Below, piece by piece: positions 54,039 through 63,818 of a DNA stretch of 64,000 nucleotides (position 1 is the stretch's first letter; each line of letters starts with the position of its first letter). Source of the DNA: Pedobacter polaris (lineage in GTDB: Bacteria; Bacteroidota; Bacteroidia; Sphingobacteriales; Sphingobacteriaceae). Position numbers and translations under genes: made by a program. The stretch is from positions 544,104 to 608,103 of the forward strand of contig NZ_SWBR01000003.1 in assembly GCF_005116505.1 (NCBI RefSeq), read 5' to 3'. The notes under the pieces were generated by a model. It saw nothing but the letters and a program-made list of their open reading frames with translations, was not told the DNA's origin and ran no database searches.

Positions 54039-56579
54039 TTACCCTTCATTCCTCAAAATCTTTAAAGGAGGTTGATTTAAAACACCTCTTGTGCTCCAAA
54101 CCCCAGTAACCACTACCAAAGCAACTACAATTGAAAATAATGCAAAAATTGGTAATAAAGGTGGACTAAAAGAGGCTTCAAAACTAAATTTAGCCAAGAG
54201 CCAACTCCCACTTAATGCTAAAATTAATCCTGCACCAGCAGCAAAAACACCTAAAAAGAAATATTCAACCGCATTAATAATTAAGACTTGCTTTCTGCTT
54301 GCGCCTAAAGTTCTCAACAAAATACTTTCCTTAATGCGTTGGTTTTTGCTTGTTAACACAGAAGAAAGTAAGACAATCCAGCCGGTAGCCATGCTAAAAC
54401 CAGCCATAAAACGAATCACAAAACTAATTTTGCTCAACAACTCATCTAGCAATTGCAGCACCAGCTCTAAATCTATAACCGATACATTCGGGAAACCCTT
54501 TACCACATCGCCCTGAAATTTAGCCGATACCTCTTTAGAAGGCACTCTTGTCATTAATACATGAAACTGTGGCGCTTTCTCTAAAACACCAGCAGGAAAA
54601 ACTACCCGGAAATTGGTTTGCATTCTGCCCCAATTTATTTCCCTAAAACTACCTACAATAGTAGGAATCAACATGCCTTGTACATTAAACAAAATTTTAT
54701 CCTTCAGTTTAACATTGATTCTTTTGGCATAACCCTGATCTAGTGAAATATAGATTGGTGCATTAGCCGAAGCAACCTTTCCTGTCCAAACTCCTGCCGT
54801 AATTTTCTCAGCGGCAGTTAAAGTATCCTGATAAGTTGCCCTAATTTCGCCCTTAAAAGCCCTAGCATTGCCACTATCTGCGGCTAGTTTTTTACCATTA
54901 ATCTCTTCAATCCGCATGGTAATTACCGGAACTTGATTCATTAAAGGCAAATTGTACGACTTGGTAAGCGTATTTAAACCTTCTTTCTGTGTATTCTGAA
55001 TATCGAACATCACCATATTAGGCTGATTTGCCCCTGATGAAAGTGTTACCCTACTAATTAGGATGCCTTGTACAAAGAATAAGGTGCAAATAAAAGCTGT
55101 AGAAAGACCAATAGAAACCGTTAACATTAAGGTTTGGTTATTAGGTCTGTATAAGTTTGCAAAGCCTTGTCGCCATAAATAACTCCATGACATTGGTAAG
55201 AATTTACGTACCAAAAACATCAGTATTTTAGAGAAAAGCATCAACAATAAAAATGCAATAACAATAGCCATTGTAAAAGCAATGGTTTGTATTACAGATT
55301 TCATTTGTAAATAGGTAAAGCCAAATACAAAACCTAACATGAGCAAATAAACCAACCATTTTACAGGATCTCTTTTAGAGGTGGTATGCTCAAAAGATGC
55401 CCTAATTGCATTTAAAGGTGAAATTTTCCTAACAGCCAATAAAGAAGGGAGTGTAAATAAAATAGAAATAATTAGCCCTAAAATAATACCCTGTATGATG
55501 GCTAACCAAGAAATTTGCATAGTGATTGCTATCGGTAGAAAATCTTTGAGCACCATAGGCAACAAAAACTGAATCAAAGTACCCAAAATGGAACCCAATA
55601 CTGCTCCAATTAAACCAATAAATGCAATTTGAATAAGGTAAATTAAAAAAGCATGCCTAGCTTTTAACCCTAAACAGCGTAAGGTGGCAATGGTGCTTAG
55701 CTTTTCTTGAATATATACATGTATGGCACTACCCACACCAATGCAACCCAGTAATAAAGCAATAAAACCAGCTAAGGCTAAAAACCTACTCATGTCTTTA
55801 AAAGAACGACCAGTTTCTTCTTTTTTTGAAGCTACCGTTTCTATATCCAAACCTTCTTTTTCTAATTTAGGCTCAAGCTTTTTAATGGTTTGGGCAAGTA
55901 ATTCTGCATTTTGGTACTGATAATAAAAACGATAAGTAATCCGACTGCCGATTTTAGTTAAACCAGTTTTTTCTAAATAAGTTAGGGGGATGTAAACAAT
56001 AGGAGCAATGGTTGAGGAAATTCCAGTTTGCCCAGGTGCTTTATGTAAAATGCCAGCAATGGCGAAATGAAGTTCACCTACTTTAATTGAATCGCCAACT
56101 TTGGCATTAAATTGAAGCATTAATGTTTGATCTACCAAAGCGTTTCTGCCGTCCTGAAATGAGCTAGCCGCTGCAACGGGAGTAGTTTCTATCGACCCAT
56201 AAAATGGATATTTCCCTTGTAGGGCCTTTATTTGAATGAGCCTACTTCCGCCATCTTTAATAAAGTAAACCATAGAGGCAAAGGTTCTTTCCTGTGCCCG
56301 TTCGTCTCCTAAGTTTTCAATAGCTTTTAAGGTTGGAGTCGCAATTGTTCTTCTACTTTCTATAATTAAATCGGCGCCAGTTAGTTCTTTTGCCTGTTGG
56401 TCAATGTCTCGTTGTAAATTATCTTTAAAAGAATAAACAGCAACCAAAGCCGCAATGCCCAATACAATAGAAGAAATGAAAAGAAATAACCTTGAGCGGT
56501 TTTTGCGACTATCTCTCCAAGCCATTTTTAATAGCCAAGAAAAACCGATAGGCTGATGGTGAATTTCGTGCTTAGACAT
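54039..56579 (-). CDS. FtsX-like ABC transporter permease (YbbP type)
   Basis: The 846-residue inner-membrane protein has an N-terminal membrane helix, a large periplasmic region and two FtsX-like core domains (about 260-390 and 715-840), in all about ten membrane helices. This matches YbbP/YbbA-type efflux or lipoprotein-related transporters. It overlaps the ATPase gene by 8 nt. The adjacent GDSL esterase completes the E. coli tesA-ybbA-ybbP-like set. Its substrate is not known. Confidence 0.9.
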   Translation of the reverse strand: MSKHEIHHQPIGFSWLLKMAWRDSRKNRSRLFLFISSIVLGIAALVAVYSFKDNLQRDIDQQAKELTGADLIIESRRTIATPTLKAIENLGDERAQERTFASMVYFIKDGGSRLIQIKALQGKYPFYGSIETTPVAAASSFQDGRNALVDQTLMLQFNAKVGDSIKVGELHFAIAGILHKAPGQTGISSTIAPIVYIPLTYLEKTGLTKIGSRITYRFYYQYQNAELLAQTIKKLEPKLEKEGLDIETVASKKEETGRSFKDMSRFLALAGFIALLLGCIGVGSAIHVYIQEKLSTIATLRCLGLKARHAFLIYLIQIAFIGLIGAVLGSILGTLIQFLLPMVLKDFLPIAITMQISWLAIIQGIILGLIISILFTLPSLLAVRKISPLNAIRASFEHTTSKRDPVKWLVYLLMLGFVFGFTYLQMKSVIQTIAFTMAIVIAFLLLMLFSKILMFLVRKFLPMSWSYLWRQGFANLYRPNNQTLMLTVSIGLSTAFICTLFFVQGILISRVTLSSGANQPNMVMFDIQNTQKEGLNTLTKSYNLPLMNQVPVITMRIEEINGKKLAADSGNARAFKGEIRATYQDTLTAAEKITAGVWTGKVASANAPIYISLDQGYAKRINVKLKDKILFNVQGMLIPTIVGSFREINWGRMQTNFRVVFPAGVLEKAPQFHVLMTRVPSKEVSAKFQGDVVKGFPNVSVIDLELVLQLLDELLSKISFVIRFMAGFSMATGWIVLLSSVLTSKNQRIKESILLRTLGASRKQVLIINAVEYFFLGVFAAGAGLILALSGSWLLAKFSFEASFSPPLLPIFALFSIVVALVVVTGVWSTRGVLNQPPLKILRNEG

Positions 56580-57261
56580 AGGTAGGGCTTTCGTTGGCTA
56601 TAATTTGTCCACCTTTTATTTTAATGATTCTATTTGTTCTTGCGGCCAAATCTAAATCGTGTGTTACAATTACCAAGGTTGTACCCGCATCTGTATTCAA
56701 ATCAAATAAAAGCTTAATGATTTTTTCACTGGTTTCTGCATCTAAATTTCCCGTAGGTTCATCTGCGAAAAGTAAGGCTGGCTGATTAGAAAATGCCCTT
56801 GCTAAAGAAACCCTTTGCTGTTCTCCGCCAGATAATTGTACCGGATAATGTGCAGCACGATCGGCCAAACCAACTTTACCCAGCAAATCAAGCGCTTGGG
56901 CCCTGCTGTTTTTTGAGCCTCGCAACTCTAGTGGTACCATTACATTTTCTAAAGCGGTAAGTGTAGGCAGCAATTGAAAATTCTGAAAAATAAAGCCAAC
57001 ATATTGGTTGCGTACCGCTGCTCTTTGATCTTCACTTAATGAATCTAATGCTGTACCGTTTAAAGTAACCGAACCTGTAGTAGAACGATCTAATCCTGCA
57101 CATAAACCCAGCAAGGTTGTTTTACCACTACCAGATGGACCAGTAATGGCAACAGTATCACCTTTGGAAATTGACAAATTAATATCATCTAAAACAGTGA
57201 GTGAATGATTTCCACTCTGATAAATTTTACTTACATTTTTAATATCGAGTATCGTTTCCAA
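56572..57261 (-). CDS. ABC transporter ATP-binding protein (YbbA/LolD type)
   Basis: The 229 residues contain Walker A (GPSGSGKTT), the Q-loop in FIFQNFQLLPTLTALENV, the signature LSGGEQQRVSLARAF, Walker B (ALLFADEPTGNLD) and the H-loop TLVIVTHD. This is the MacB/LolD/YbbA subfamily. It energises the FtsX-like permease it overlaps. It is divergent from the esterase gene. Confidence 0.95.
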   Translation of the reverse strand: METILDIKNVSKIYQSGNHSLTVLDDINLSISKGDTVAITGPSGSGKTTLLGLCAGLDRSTTGSVTLNGTALDSLSEDQRAAVRNQYVGFIFQNFQLLPTLTALENVMVPLELRGSKNSRAQALDLLGKVGLADRAAHYPVQLSGGEQQRVSLARAFSNQPALLFADEPTGNLDAETSEKIIKLLFDLNTDAGTTLVIVTHDLDLAARTNRIIKIKGGQIIANESPTYV

Positions 57262-57365
57262 TGGCTTTCTTAATTTAAGTTTTAGCTATATTTGAAATCA
57301 AATAGCTGGTTTGATTACCTGTTAAAGATAATAGGATTTGACAATTAGAGATAGAATAGATAGAT

Positions 57366-58043
57366 ATGTTACGAAAACGTTTTATGCCGATTATTGTTTT
57401 GTGCGCTTTGCTAAGTGCGTGTGGAAATACAAAAAATGACACCGACCAAACCAATTCAGATACAACCGCCAAGGCAGCTGCAAAAACGGTAGTGAAGAAA
57501 AATATCCTTTTTTTTGGGACGAGTCTTACTGCCGGTTACGGTCTTGACCCATCTGAAGCTTACCCAGCATTAATTCAACAAAGAATAGACTCTTTAAAAT
57601 TACCTTATACTGTAATTAATGGAGGTTTAAGTGGAGAAACTTCTGCTGCGGGGAAAGCTAGAATTGACTGGTTGTTGAAACAAAAGATTGATGTTTTTGT
57701 ATTGGAATTAGGAGCGAATGATGGTTTAAGGGGAATTGCTGTAGCAGAAACCACTAAGAACTTGCAATTTATTATCGATCAAGTAAAGGCGAAATATCCG
57801 GATGTAAAAATGGTATTGGCAGGCATGCAAGTGCCACCAAATATGGGTAGTACTTTTGCCAATGATTTTAAAGAGATGTTCCCGAAACTGGCCAAGAAAA
57901 ACAACATGGAGTTGATCCCTTTTTTATTGGCTAATGTGGGTGGTATACCCGAATTGAATCAGCCTGATGGCATTCACCCAACAGCAGAAGGCGATAAGAT
58001 TTTAGCGGAAAATGTGTGGGTTAAGTTAAAAGGGGTGTTGTAA
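57366..58043 (+). CDS. GDSL/SGNH arylesterase-like lipoprotein (TesA family)
   Basis: A lipoprotein signal (lipobox LSAC near residue 19) comes before an SGNH hydrolase domain. Blocks I, II, III and V are visible: FFGTSLTAGYG (nucleophile Ser), GGLSGETS (Gly), LGANDGL (Asn) and DGIHPTAEGD (Asp and His). It is like TesA, thioesterase I/protease I/lysophospholipase L1. It lies divergent from the ABC genes, as in the tesA-ybbAP arrangement. Cell location is periplasm or outer membrane. Confidence 0.92.
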   Translation: MLRKRFMPIIVLCALLSACGNTKNDTDQTNSDTTAKAAAKTVVKKNILFFGTSLTAGYGLDPSEAYPALIQQRIDSLKLPYTVINGGLSGETSAAGKARIDWLLKQKIDVFVLELGANDGLRGIAVAETTKNLQFIIDQVKAKYPDVKMVLAGMQVPPNMGSTFANDFKEMFPKLAKKNNMELIPFLLANVGGIPELNQPDGIHPTAEGDKILAENVWVKLKGVL

Positions 58044-58072
58044 GGAGCTAATTCATGCGACTTACTATCTGA

Positions 58073-58578
58073 ACCCTGCCTGTTCTCCTCTGGAGAGTTT
58101 ATCCCGATTCATCGGGAGGGTTTGGGAGGGAATTGAGTATTTCAAAACCAAAAATGCTATGCAACTCGCTGTCTGCACCCTGCATGTCCCCCTCTGGAGG
58201 GGGTAGGGGGAGGTATCTACATCCAATCACAGTTTAACTAAAGTTTTTAGATTCCACCCCCTTTGATTCCCCAGCCAGCGGGGGACACTAGGCGCTTACC
58301 TAACTAGCGATTAATTAACTTTACTATGCAACTCGCTATCTGCACCCTGCATGTCCCCCTCTGGAGGGGGTAGGGGGAGGAATTGCACCTGGTTACGGTT
58401 TAACTTAGAGTTTTTCAAAGATTCCACCCCCTTTGATTCCCCCGCCGGCGGGGGACACAGGGCGCCTACCTAACAGGCGATTAGTATTTATCTTTGCTAT
58501 GTAATTTGCTATTTGCACCTTGCATGTCCCCCTCTGGAGAGTTTATCCCGATTCATCGGGAGGGTTGGGGGAGGAATT
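58073..58578. repeat. Composite palindrome array 3 (before DUF559 copy 2)
   Basis: Two complete units (about 58157-58310 and 58325-58482) lie between two left-arm variants at 58073-58131 and 58500-58577. In both variants the hairpin is enlarged by a nested palindrome (TCCCGATTCATCGGGA). The second variant is directly before the DUF559 gene, as in array 1. Confidence 0.9.
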
Positions 58579-58618
58579 TTAATTAAATAAGCCTAAAAAT
58601 AATGCTATCTTAGAATTA

Positions 58619-59017
58619 ATGGAACCTGCCAAAAAAGATAACACATGGCACTATAACAAAAGCCTAAGAGGATTTGCAAACCTTAACAGGAAAGATATGA
58701 CCAAATCAGAAGCTTGTATTTGGAAATATCTATTAAGTAGACGTCAAATGTTAGGATATCAGTTTCGAAGACAAAGGCCAGTTCTTAATTTTATTGCCGA
58801 CTTTATGTGCAAGGAACTAATGCTCATTATTGAATGTGATGGTTTAACACATCAATGGGAAGAAAATATTCCAAAAGATATTGCTAGACAAAAACAATTG
58901 GAAAATATTGGCTATAAGGTACTAAGGTTTCGTGATGACGAGGTTTTAAACGACATGGAAAATGTTAATCGAACTATAATTGTGTACATCGAAGATTTTC
59001 AAAAAGAGAATGTATAA
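58619..59017 (+). CDS. DUF559 endonuclease-domain protein, copy 2
   Basis: A 132-residue near-identical copy of the gene at 53128. The changes I count at protein level are Ile to Met, Ala to Val, and Arg to Val at the C terminus; other differences are silent. Identity includes about 40 bases upstream (ATAAGCCTAAAAATAAT, then GCTATCTTAGAATTAATGG) but ends within about 10 bases downstream of the stop. The duplicated unit is therefore about 450 bases and carries its own promoter-like box. Confidence 0.85.
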   Translation: MEPAKKDNTWHYNKSLRGFANLNRKDMTKSEACIWKYLLSRRQMLGYQFRRQRPVLNFIADFMCKELMLIIECDGLTHQWEENIPKDIARQKQLENIGYKVLRFRDDEVLNDMENVNRTIIVYIEDFQKENV

Positions 59018-59051
59018 TGCCTATTATAAGCTATAATATTTTCATGATTTT

Positions 59052-59545
59052 TGCACTATACTATCTGCATCCTGCATGTCCCCCTCTGGAGGGGGGTGGG
59101 GGAGGAATTGATATCATGGCAGTTGGGACTTAAAGTTTTTTAGATTCCACCCCCTTTGATTCCCCCGCCAGCGGGGGACACAAGGCGCCTAACCTACAAG
59201 CGATAAATATTGGATTTTGCTCTATGCACGATGCTATCCACACCCCGCATGTCCCCCTCTGGAGGGGGTTGGGGGAGGAATCTACACCCAATCACCTTGT
59301 AGCAAAGTTTTTAAAGATTCCACCCCCTTTGATTCCCCCACCAGCGGGGTACACTGGGCGCCTAACCTACAAGCGTTAAATATTGGGATTTGCTATGTGC
59401 AAGATGCTATCTGCACCCTGCATGTCCCCCTCTGGAGGGGGTTGGGGGAGGAATCTACACCCAATCACAGTTTAACTAAAGTTTTGAGATTCCACCCCCT
59501 TTGATTCCCCCGCCAGCGGGGGACACTGGGCGTCTAACCTACAAG
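59052..59545. repeat. Composite palindrome array 4 (after DUF559 copy 2)
   Basis: Three full units lie at about 59052-59203, 59222-59375 and 59393-59545. They share CCTGCATGTCCCCCTCTGG, the AGATTCCACCCCC segment and the GGCGnCTAACCTACAAG tail. The final 20 bases before the next gene's stop (59575) are A/T-rich. Confidence 0.92.
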
Positions 59546-59574
59546 GACATTGGATGATTATCAAGTATAATAAT

Positions 59575-60999
59575 TTATTCCTCCCTCATTTCGGCAATTA
59601 ATGCCTTAACCTGTTTGGCCCAATCCTTTTCCTTTGCTTCAAATTTCGAGTAGCTGTAATAGCTCTCAAAATTTAGCTTTTCGGTTTCATTATCAAATGG
59701 CCCGCAAATACCCACATAAGATTTTTTTTCACCCTCTTCAGTAAAAAAGCATTCGAAAGCATAGTAGTTGTCTTTTCCTTCCTTAATATTTCCTAAAAGT
59801 TTAATTTCTTGCGGGTAATCATACTCTTCACCAAAATAATCATACACCAACAATTTTGCAAATTCATCATGTTGTCTGTATTTTAAAGGTACCTCTGCAA
59901 TTTTCCCCGTTTTTTCATAAGCATGCATTATAGCATATCTTGTGTCTAAACTATCCAATTGTGATGTTAGTAGTTTAGGGTCTACAGGCAAGTTTGCCTT
60001 AATTCTAGCAGCTACGGCATTGGTTATTAAATAAGGGATAGTATCTAATGCAATAACTTTTTTAGTAAAGTTATCCGTTAAGGTCGGTACATTTAATTTT
60101 GGTAAAATATCTAAGTAATAATTAAGAGAAACAGGATATTTCTCCTCCTTTACCCTCACAAAATCAGCGGCTAAATCTTGCATTGTATGTGCAGTGATTA
60201 CTTCTTTTTTGCTATTTAACAGGGCTTGGTAAGTTGTGATATTGTCACTATCCAACATGGTAGCCACCAAATCTAAAACCACTGGTCTGTAATTGTCCTC
60301 TTTCCCTAGTTTTAAAACCTGATCTATGTTCGCTGCAACAAAAGAAATAGAGTCTGTTAAGGGCTCAAATAAGTCCCAGTAACTTTTAAGTTTAAATGTT
60401 GGGGCCTCACTTAGTGTTTTAAAGTACCAGTCGTAACTTGTCGAATCTGCAACAGGTAATACTGCAAGAATTTGACTTTGTATTAAATCTAAGCCCTTAC
60501 TATCCTGATATAATTTTTTTAAAAAGGCAGGTGTCTGTGCATCATTCAGTTGGGCTAATTCTCCTAACAAAACACATCGAGCACCATTAGAAGTGGTATC
60601 ATCTGTATAAGGTTGCTGTAATGCCGTATAAATAGAAGGCAATTCATCAAGTTCAAATTTATAAAAAGACAATGCACCCAGTGCTTTCTGATGTGTTTCT
60701 GGGTTTTTACTAGCTAAATCTGCAACAATTAGTTTCGCTTTAGAAGAGCTGAGGTCGAACAAAGGTTCACTAGTTTTGGCTTTAACAGAGTTGAAAAAAG
60801 AACTTCCTTGTTCATTTGTCAATTCATCTTTTGTAGAAATGAGCGATTGCAAATAAAAACTATTGCCCTGAAGCCAAAATCTAGTCTTTTTGCTAGTTCC
60901 CGCTAAACTATCTGTGGTTATAAATTCTAAGCCCTTATTATTACTTATGGTAATGGTTGAGGGCAGTGTTTTTGTTAACGGCGAAATAGGTTTGCTCAT
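59575..60999 (-). pseudogene. TraB/GumN-type protein, C-terminal part in shifted frame
   Basis: This 474-codon frame overlaps the preceding one by 59 nt and is shifted by one base relative to it. It starts at ATG 60999, but its first 20 codons lie over the end of the upstream frame. Protein resembling the C-terminal part of long Bacteroidota TraB/GumN-like proteins (NNKGLEFITTDS, FWLQGNSFYLQSL) begins after that. A helical-repeat region follows. I take the two frames as one gene broken by a +1 frameshift. Separate translation or a sequencing error remain possible. Confidence 0.65.
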
Positions 61000-62824
61000 C
61001 AGCTAAAAACGACTCTCCTGCTTTTTCCTCTTCTATTTCTTCCTCAGTTTTGGCAATAAGCAAAGGATCCTCAGGAATAGTTAAGGTAATATTGCCTAAA
61101 TTAAATGGCACTTCCTTATAAGGCATATTCGGTGTAAAACTAAAAGACTCTAAAAATTGATCGTTTTTAGGTTTTTCAGTTCCATTCATGTTTTGACGTA
61201 TAAGTAAATAAGTTCTATTTCCTTTAATATACGCCACAACTTCCATTAAGAAATTTTGAATAATTATGTTAGTAGCTCTCCCTTCATACCCATCTTTATA
61301 AATTGTATTCGACTTTCCAATAACCTTACCTTTTGTTTCAAACTCCTTAAACATGGCATCGAATACGGCAGCTTTATTAGCTAAATACATCCCAGTGGGG
61401 TAATCACTATAGCGTATTATGTAATTAACTAAATTCACTTTATCTGCTGCAACCACTATATTCATCACGTACGGGCTGGCCTTTAAGACAGGGTTAGCAA
61501 CTTCTTTTTGAATTATTTCTGGAGCGATTGGCAATTTCACACTAAAAGCACCTGCTGGATTTTGATATTGAATCCAATTGCTTGCAGCTATAGCAGTAGG
61601 TTTGGTAAACTGCAATGAATTAAAAAAGAGATCAGCAAATTTCTCTTGTAACACATCTTTATCATCATTCTCAATGGTAAGTATGTAAAACGTATTGTTT
61701 GTGTGAATTAATCTTGCTCTAAAATAATTTCCATCTTTTTCTAATTGAGCTTCACTAATTTTTAAACCATTGTAATCTAAATAATTTAAAGCAATCAATT
61801 TAGCGCTACTTTGTTTAATATAATTATTAAGTACAGTATCTATATATTGTGTTGAACCAACATTATTGTTTAGTGGTCCTGTATATAAAGCTGTAGCTGT
61901 GTAAATTACATTTTTTATAGGATCATTGTAGTTTACAATTTTTTGTCCAGCAGTACTTTCAGCTGTAAAGGGAGCTGAGGGAAACTGAATACTGAAATTG
62001 TTGATGTTATCTTTATGGGTATACCAGTTCATTTTGGTATAATCAATTTGATAGGTTTTGGCTAAATCTGTAAATGAGGCACCAACCGGACGAAGTTGAT
62101 AACCTGCTTTTTTGAGTTTGGCAATTAGCCCTTCTTCGCCAGGTAAAAGTGCCGCGCCAATAGTTGCAAATATACTTTCCGTTTGTAAAAGTTTACCAAT
62201 TTCTGTACTTAATTCAGTAGTACGTTCGGTAAAATAATCTTCTTCATAATATTGTCGTATTTCTCCCCAAAGCTCATTAAGGTTACCTTTCGCATAGACC
62301 GAAATTAGCCTTTCCTTGTCTTCTTGTTGTTGCAATTCTTCTTCCTCATCAACAGCTTCAGTTTCTTCCTCATTAGCGTTCATATCAAATTCTGCTAAGG
62401 CAAAAACTTTTTTATTATTTGTTTTGGCCAAACCATAGAGGTAAGTACTAGCAAAAATTGAATGAATTCCTTTTGCTGCCATTCTTGGTGGCTCTTGGTT
62501 ATTGTTATCCTCATTTGCTTTTGGTGCTTTTTTAACAGAACGAGGTATGTATTTTGCAGTAGAATCTGGATGCGTTTCTATCGCAAATGCCGAAGTATTG
62601 GCCAAAGCGATGTAAACAGAATCGCTAAAATTAAATGCCCTTTTATCTTTTAAATCCATTGTGCCAAACAAATAAGAAGGTTTGGTTAGGCCCTTACCCT
62701 TAATTTCCCATAAGAGGGTGTAACCAGTTTGTGTTTGAGAAAAACTTTTTTGGGTAATTGCAAAAAACGTTAAGAGTAGGAAAGCAATTTTTAAAATTGA
62801 GCGACGGTAAAGATTAAGGATCAT
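60941..62824 (-). pseudogene. TraB/GumN-type protein, N-terminal part
   Basis: The 627-residue frame starts with a signal peptide (about 1-29) and LLWEIKGKGLTKPSYLFGTMDLKD, the TraB/GumN signature. The family's GxxH motif is GTMD here, with Asp57 in place of His, so a metal ligand is missing. Middle parts (about 260-420 and 420-590) look like repeated periplasmic beta-domains. It ends at a stop after ALNHYHK where the frame shifts into the 474-codon frame downstream. Both the missing His and the frameshift suggest decay, unless the join is programmed. Confidence 0.65.
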
Positions 62825-62951
62825 GTGAAAGCGAATTTTTAAAAGTGAAGATAAACATTTGGTCTTAAAAACTAAATTTATAGGTAAAAATTATGCAATT
62901 GTTTAGGTTTTGGCATCCTTAGTTCAAATCATTTAACCCTAACCAATTCTC

Positions 62952-63413
62952 ATGAATAAACACCGACTATTTCTATGCTCCATAACCCTTGCTATTTTTC
63001 TATTGAGCAACTGCACCCAACAAAAGGCTGTTAAACACCAAATGGATGCCAAACACACCATTTGCTACACCGCTACAGACCAAAGAGACACTGCTTGGTT
63101 AAAGATAGACACTGCCAATCAGCATATTTTAGGTGAGCTAACCTTTACTTATCAAAATGGAAACCACTATGAAGGCTTGGTAAAAGCCGTAATGAAAGGA
63201 GATACGCTTAAGGGCTATTATTCTTTTAGGTTAAACAAGGTAGATAAGTGGTACAAAAACCCTATAGCCTTATTAAAAAAAGAGAACACCTTAACTATGG
63301 GCATTGGAGAAATGATGACCTTATGGGGCTCAGGCTTTTTTGACAAAAGTGTACCTATTGATTATGAGAAGGCGAGGTTTGTATTTGAACAAACTGGTTG
63401 CGCAATTAATTGA
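62952..63413 (+). CDS. Small lipoprotein of unknown function
   Basis: The 153-residue protein begins with a lipoprotein signal (lipobox LSNC near residue 21). The mature part is beta-rich: CYTATDQRDTAWLKIDT, then GELTFTYQNGNHYEGLVKAVMKG and YYSFRLNKVDKWYKNP. It resembles other Bacteroidota lipoproteins of unknown role. It is divergent from the TraB-like gene. Confidence 0.8.
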   Translation: MNKHRLFLCSITLAIFLLSNCTQQKAVKHQMDAKHTICYTATDQRDTAWLKIDTANQHILGELTFTYQNGNHYEGLVKAVMKGDTLKGYYSFRLNKVDKWYKNPIALLKKENTLTMGIGEMMTLWGSGFFDKSVPIDYEKARFVFEQTGCAIN

Positions 63414-63818
63414 GTGATGGTTAAGCAAGCTTCGGTTCGTTATCGGGTTTCTTTCGCCTTTGGGTTTTGACTGAATACTAACAGCATCCTAACAGCGTAT
63501 TATTGTGGTCGACCATCCTTCGTCCTTTCTTCGTCTTTGAACCGAAGCAGTCACGACTGTGGTACGACTACTTCACGACGCAGAGACGAAGCCTAACCGA
63601 AGCCCACCCGAACAAACGACGAAGCGCGACCGAACAGCAACCGAAGAAGTACCGAAGGAATGGTTTTAAAAATGTCCGAAAATGTCTGCGAATGTCCGGA
63701 ATGTCTTATACTAGATTACCCTTACAAAAAGCGGATAGTTAAACGGTTAAATACTTACAATTATAAAAACATAAACGGATATATCGTTACATTTCATTTT
63801 CTCCAAGCTGGAATGCCC
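63414..63818. other. CGAAG-rich intergenic stretch next to an IS end
   Basis: Bases 63525-63660 contain at least eight CGAA or CCGAAG copies and are much richer in G and C than the genes around them. Short open frames here look like chance. The part 63660-63720 has three spaced copies of TGTC[CT]G. I see no confident gene or promoter. The IS3-type end should lie in 63660-63818, but I could not identify its inverted repeat. Confidence 0.45.

Noticed and set aside
53128..59017. Composite transposon carrying the ABC/esterase genes between two DUF559 copies
   Set aside because: The ABC permease, ATPase and GDSL esterase form a conserved chromosomal group known from other bacteria. The repeats also extend beyond both DUF559 genes, so insertion of repeats around resident genes is simpler.
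59217..59504. A 95-codon open frame through repeat array 4
   Set aside because: It is a translation of the palindromic repeats themselves (CPPLEGVGGG-type peptides) with no independent coding signal.
52801..59545. Possible CRISPR array
   Set aside because: The repeats are long composite palindromes with similar, A/T-rich spacers of about 30 bases within a unit. Spacers are related between units, and no cas gene is present.
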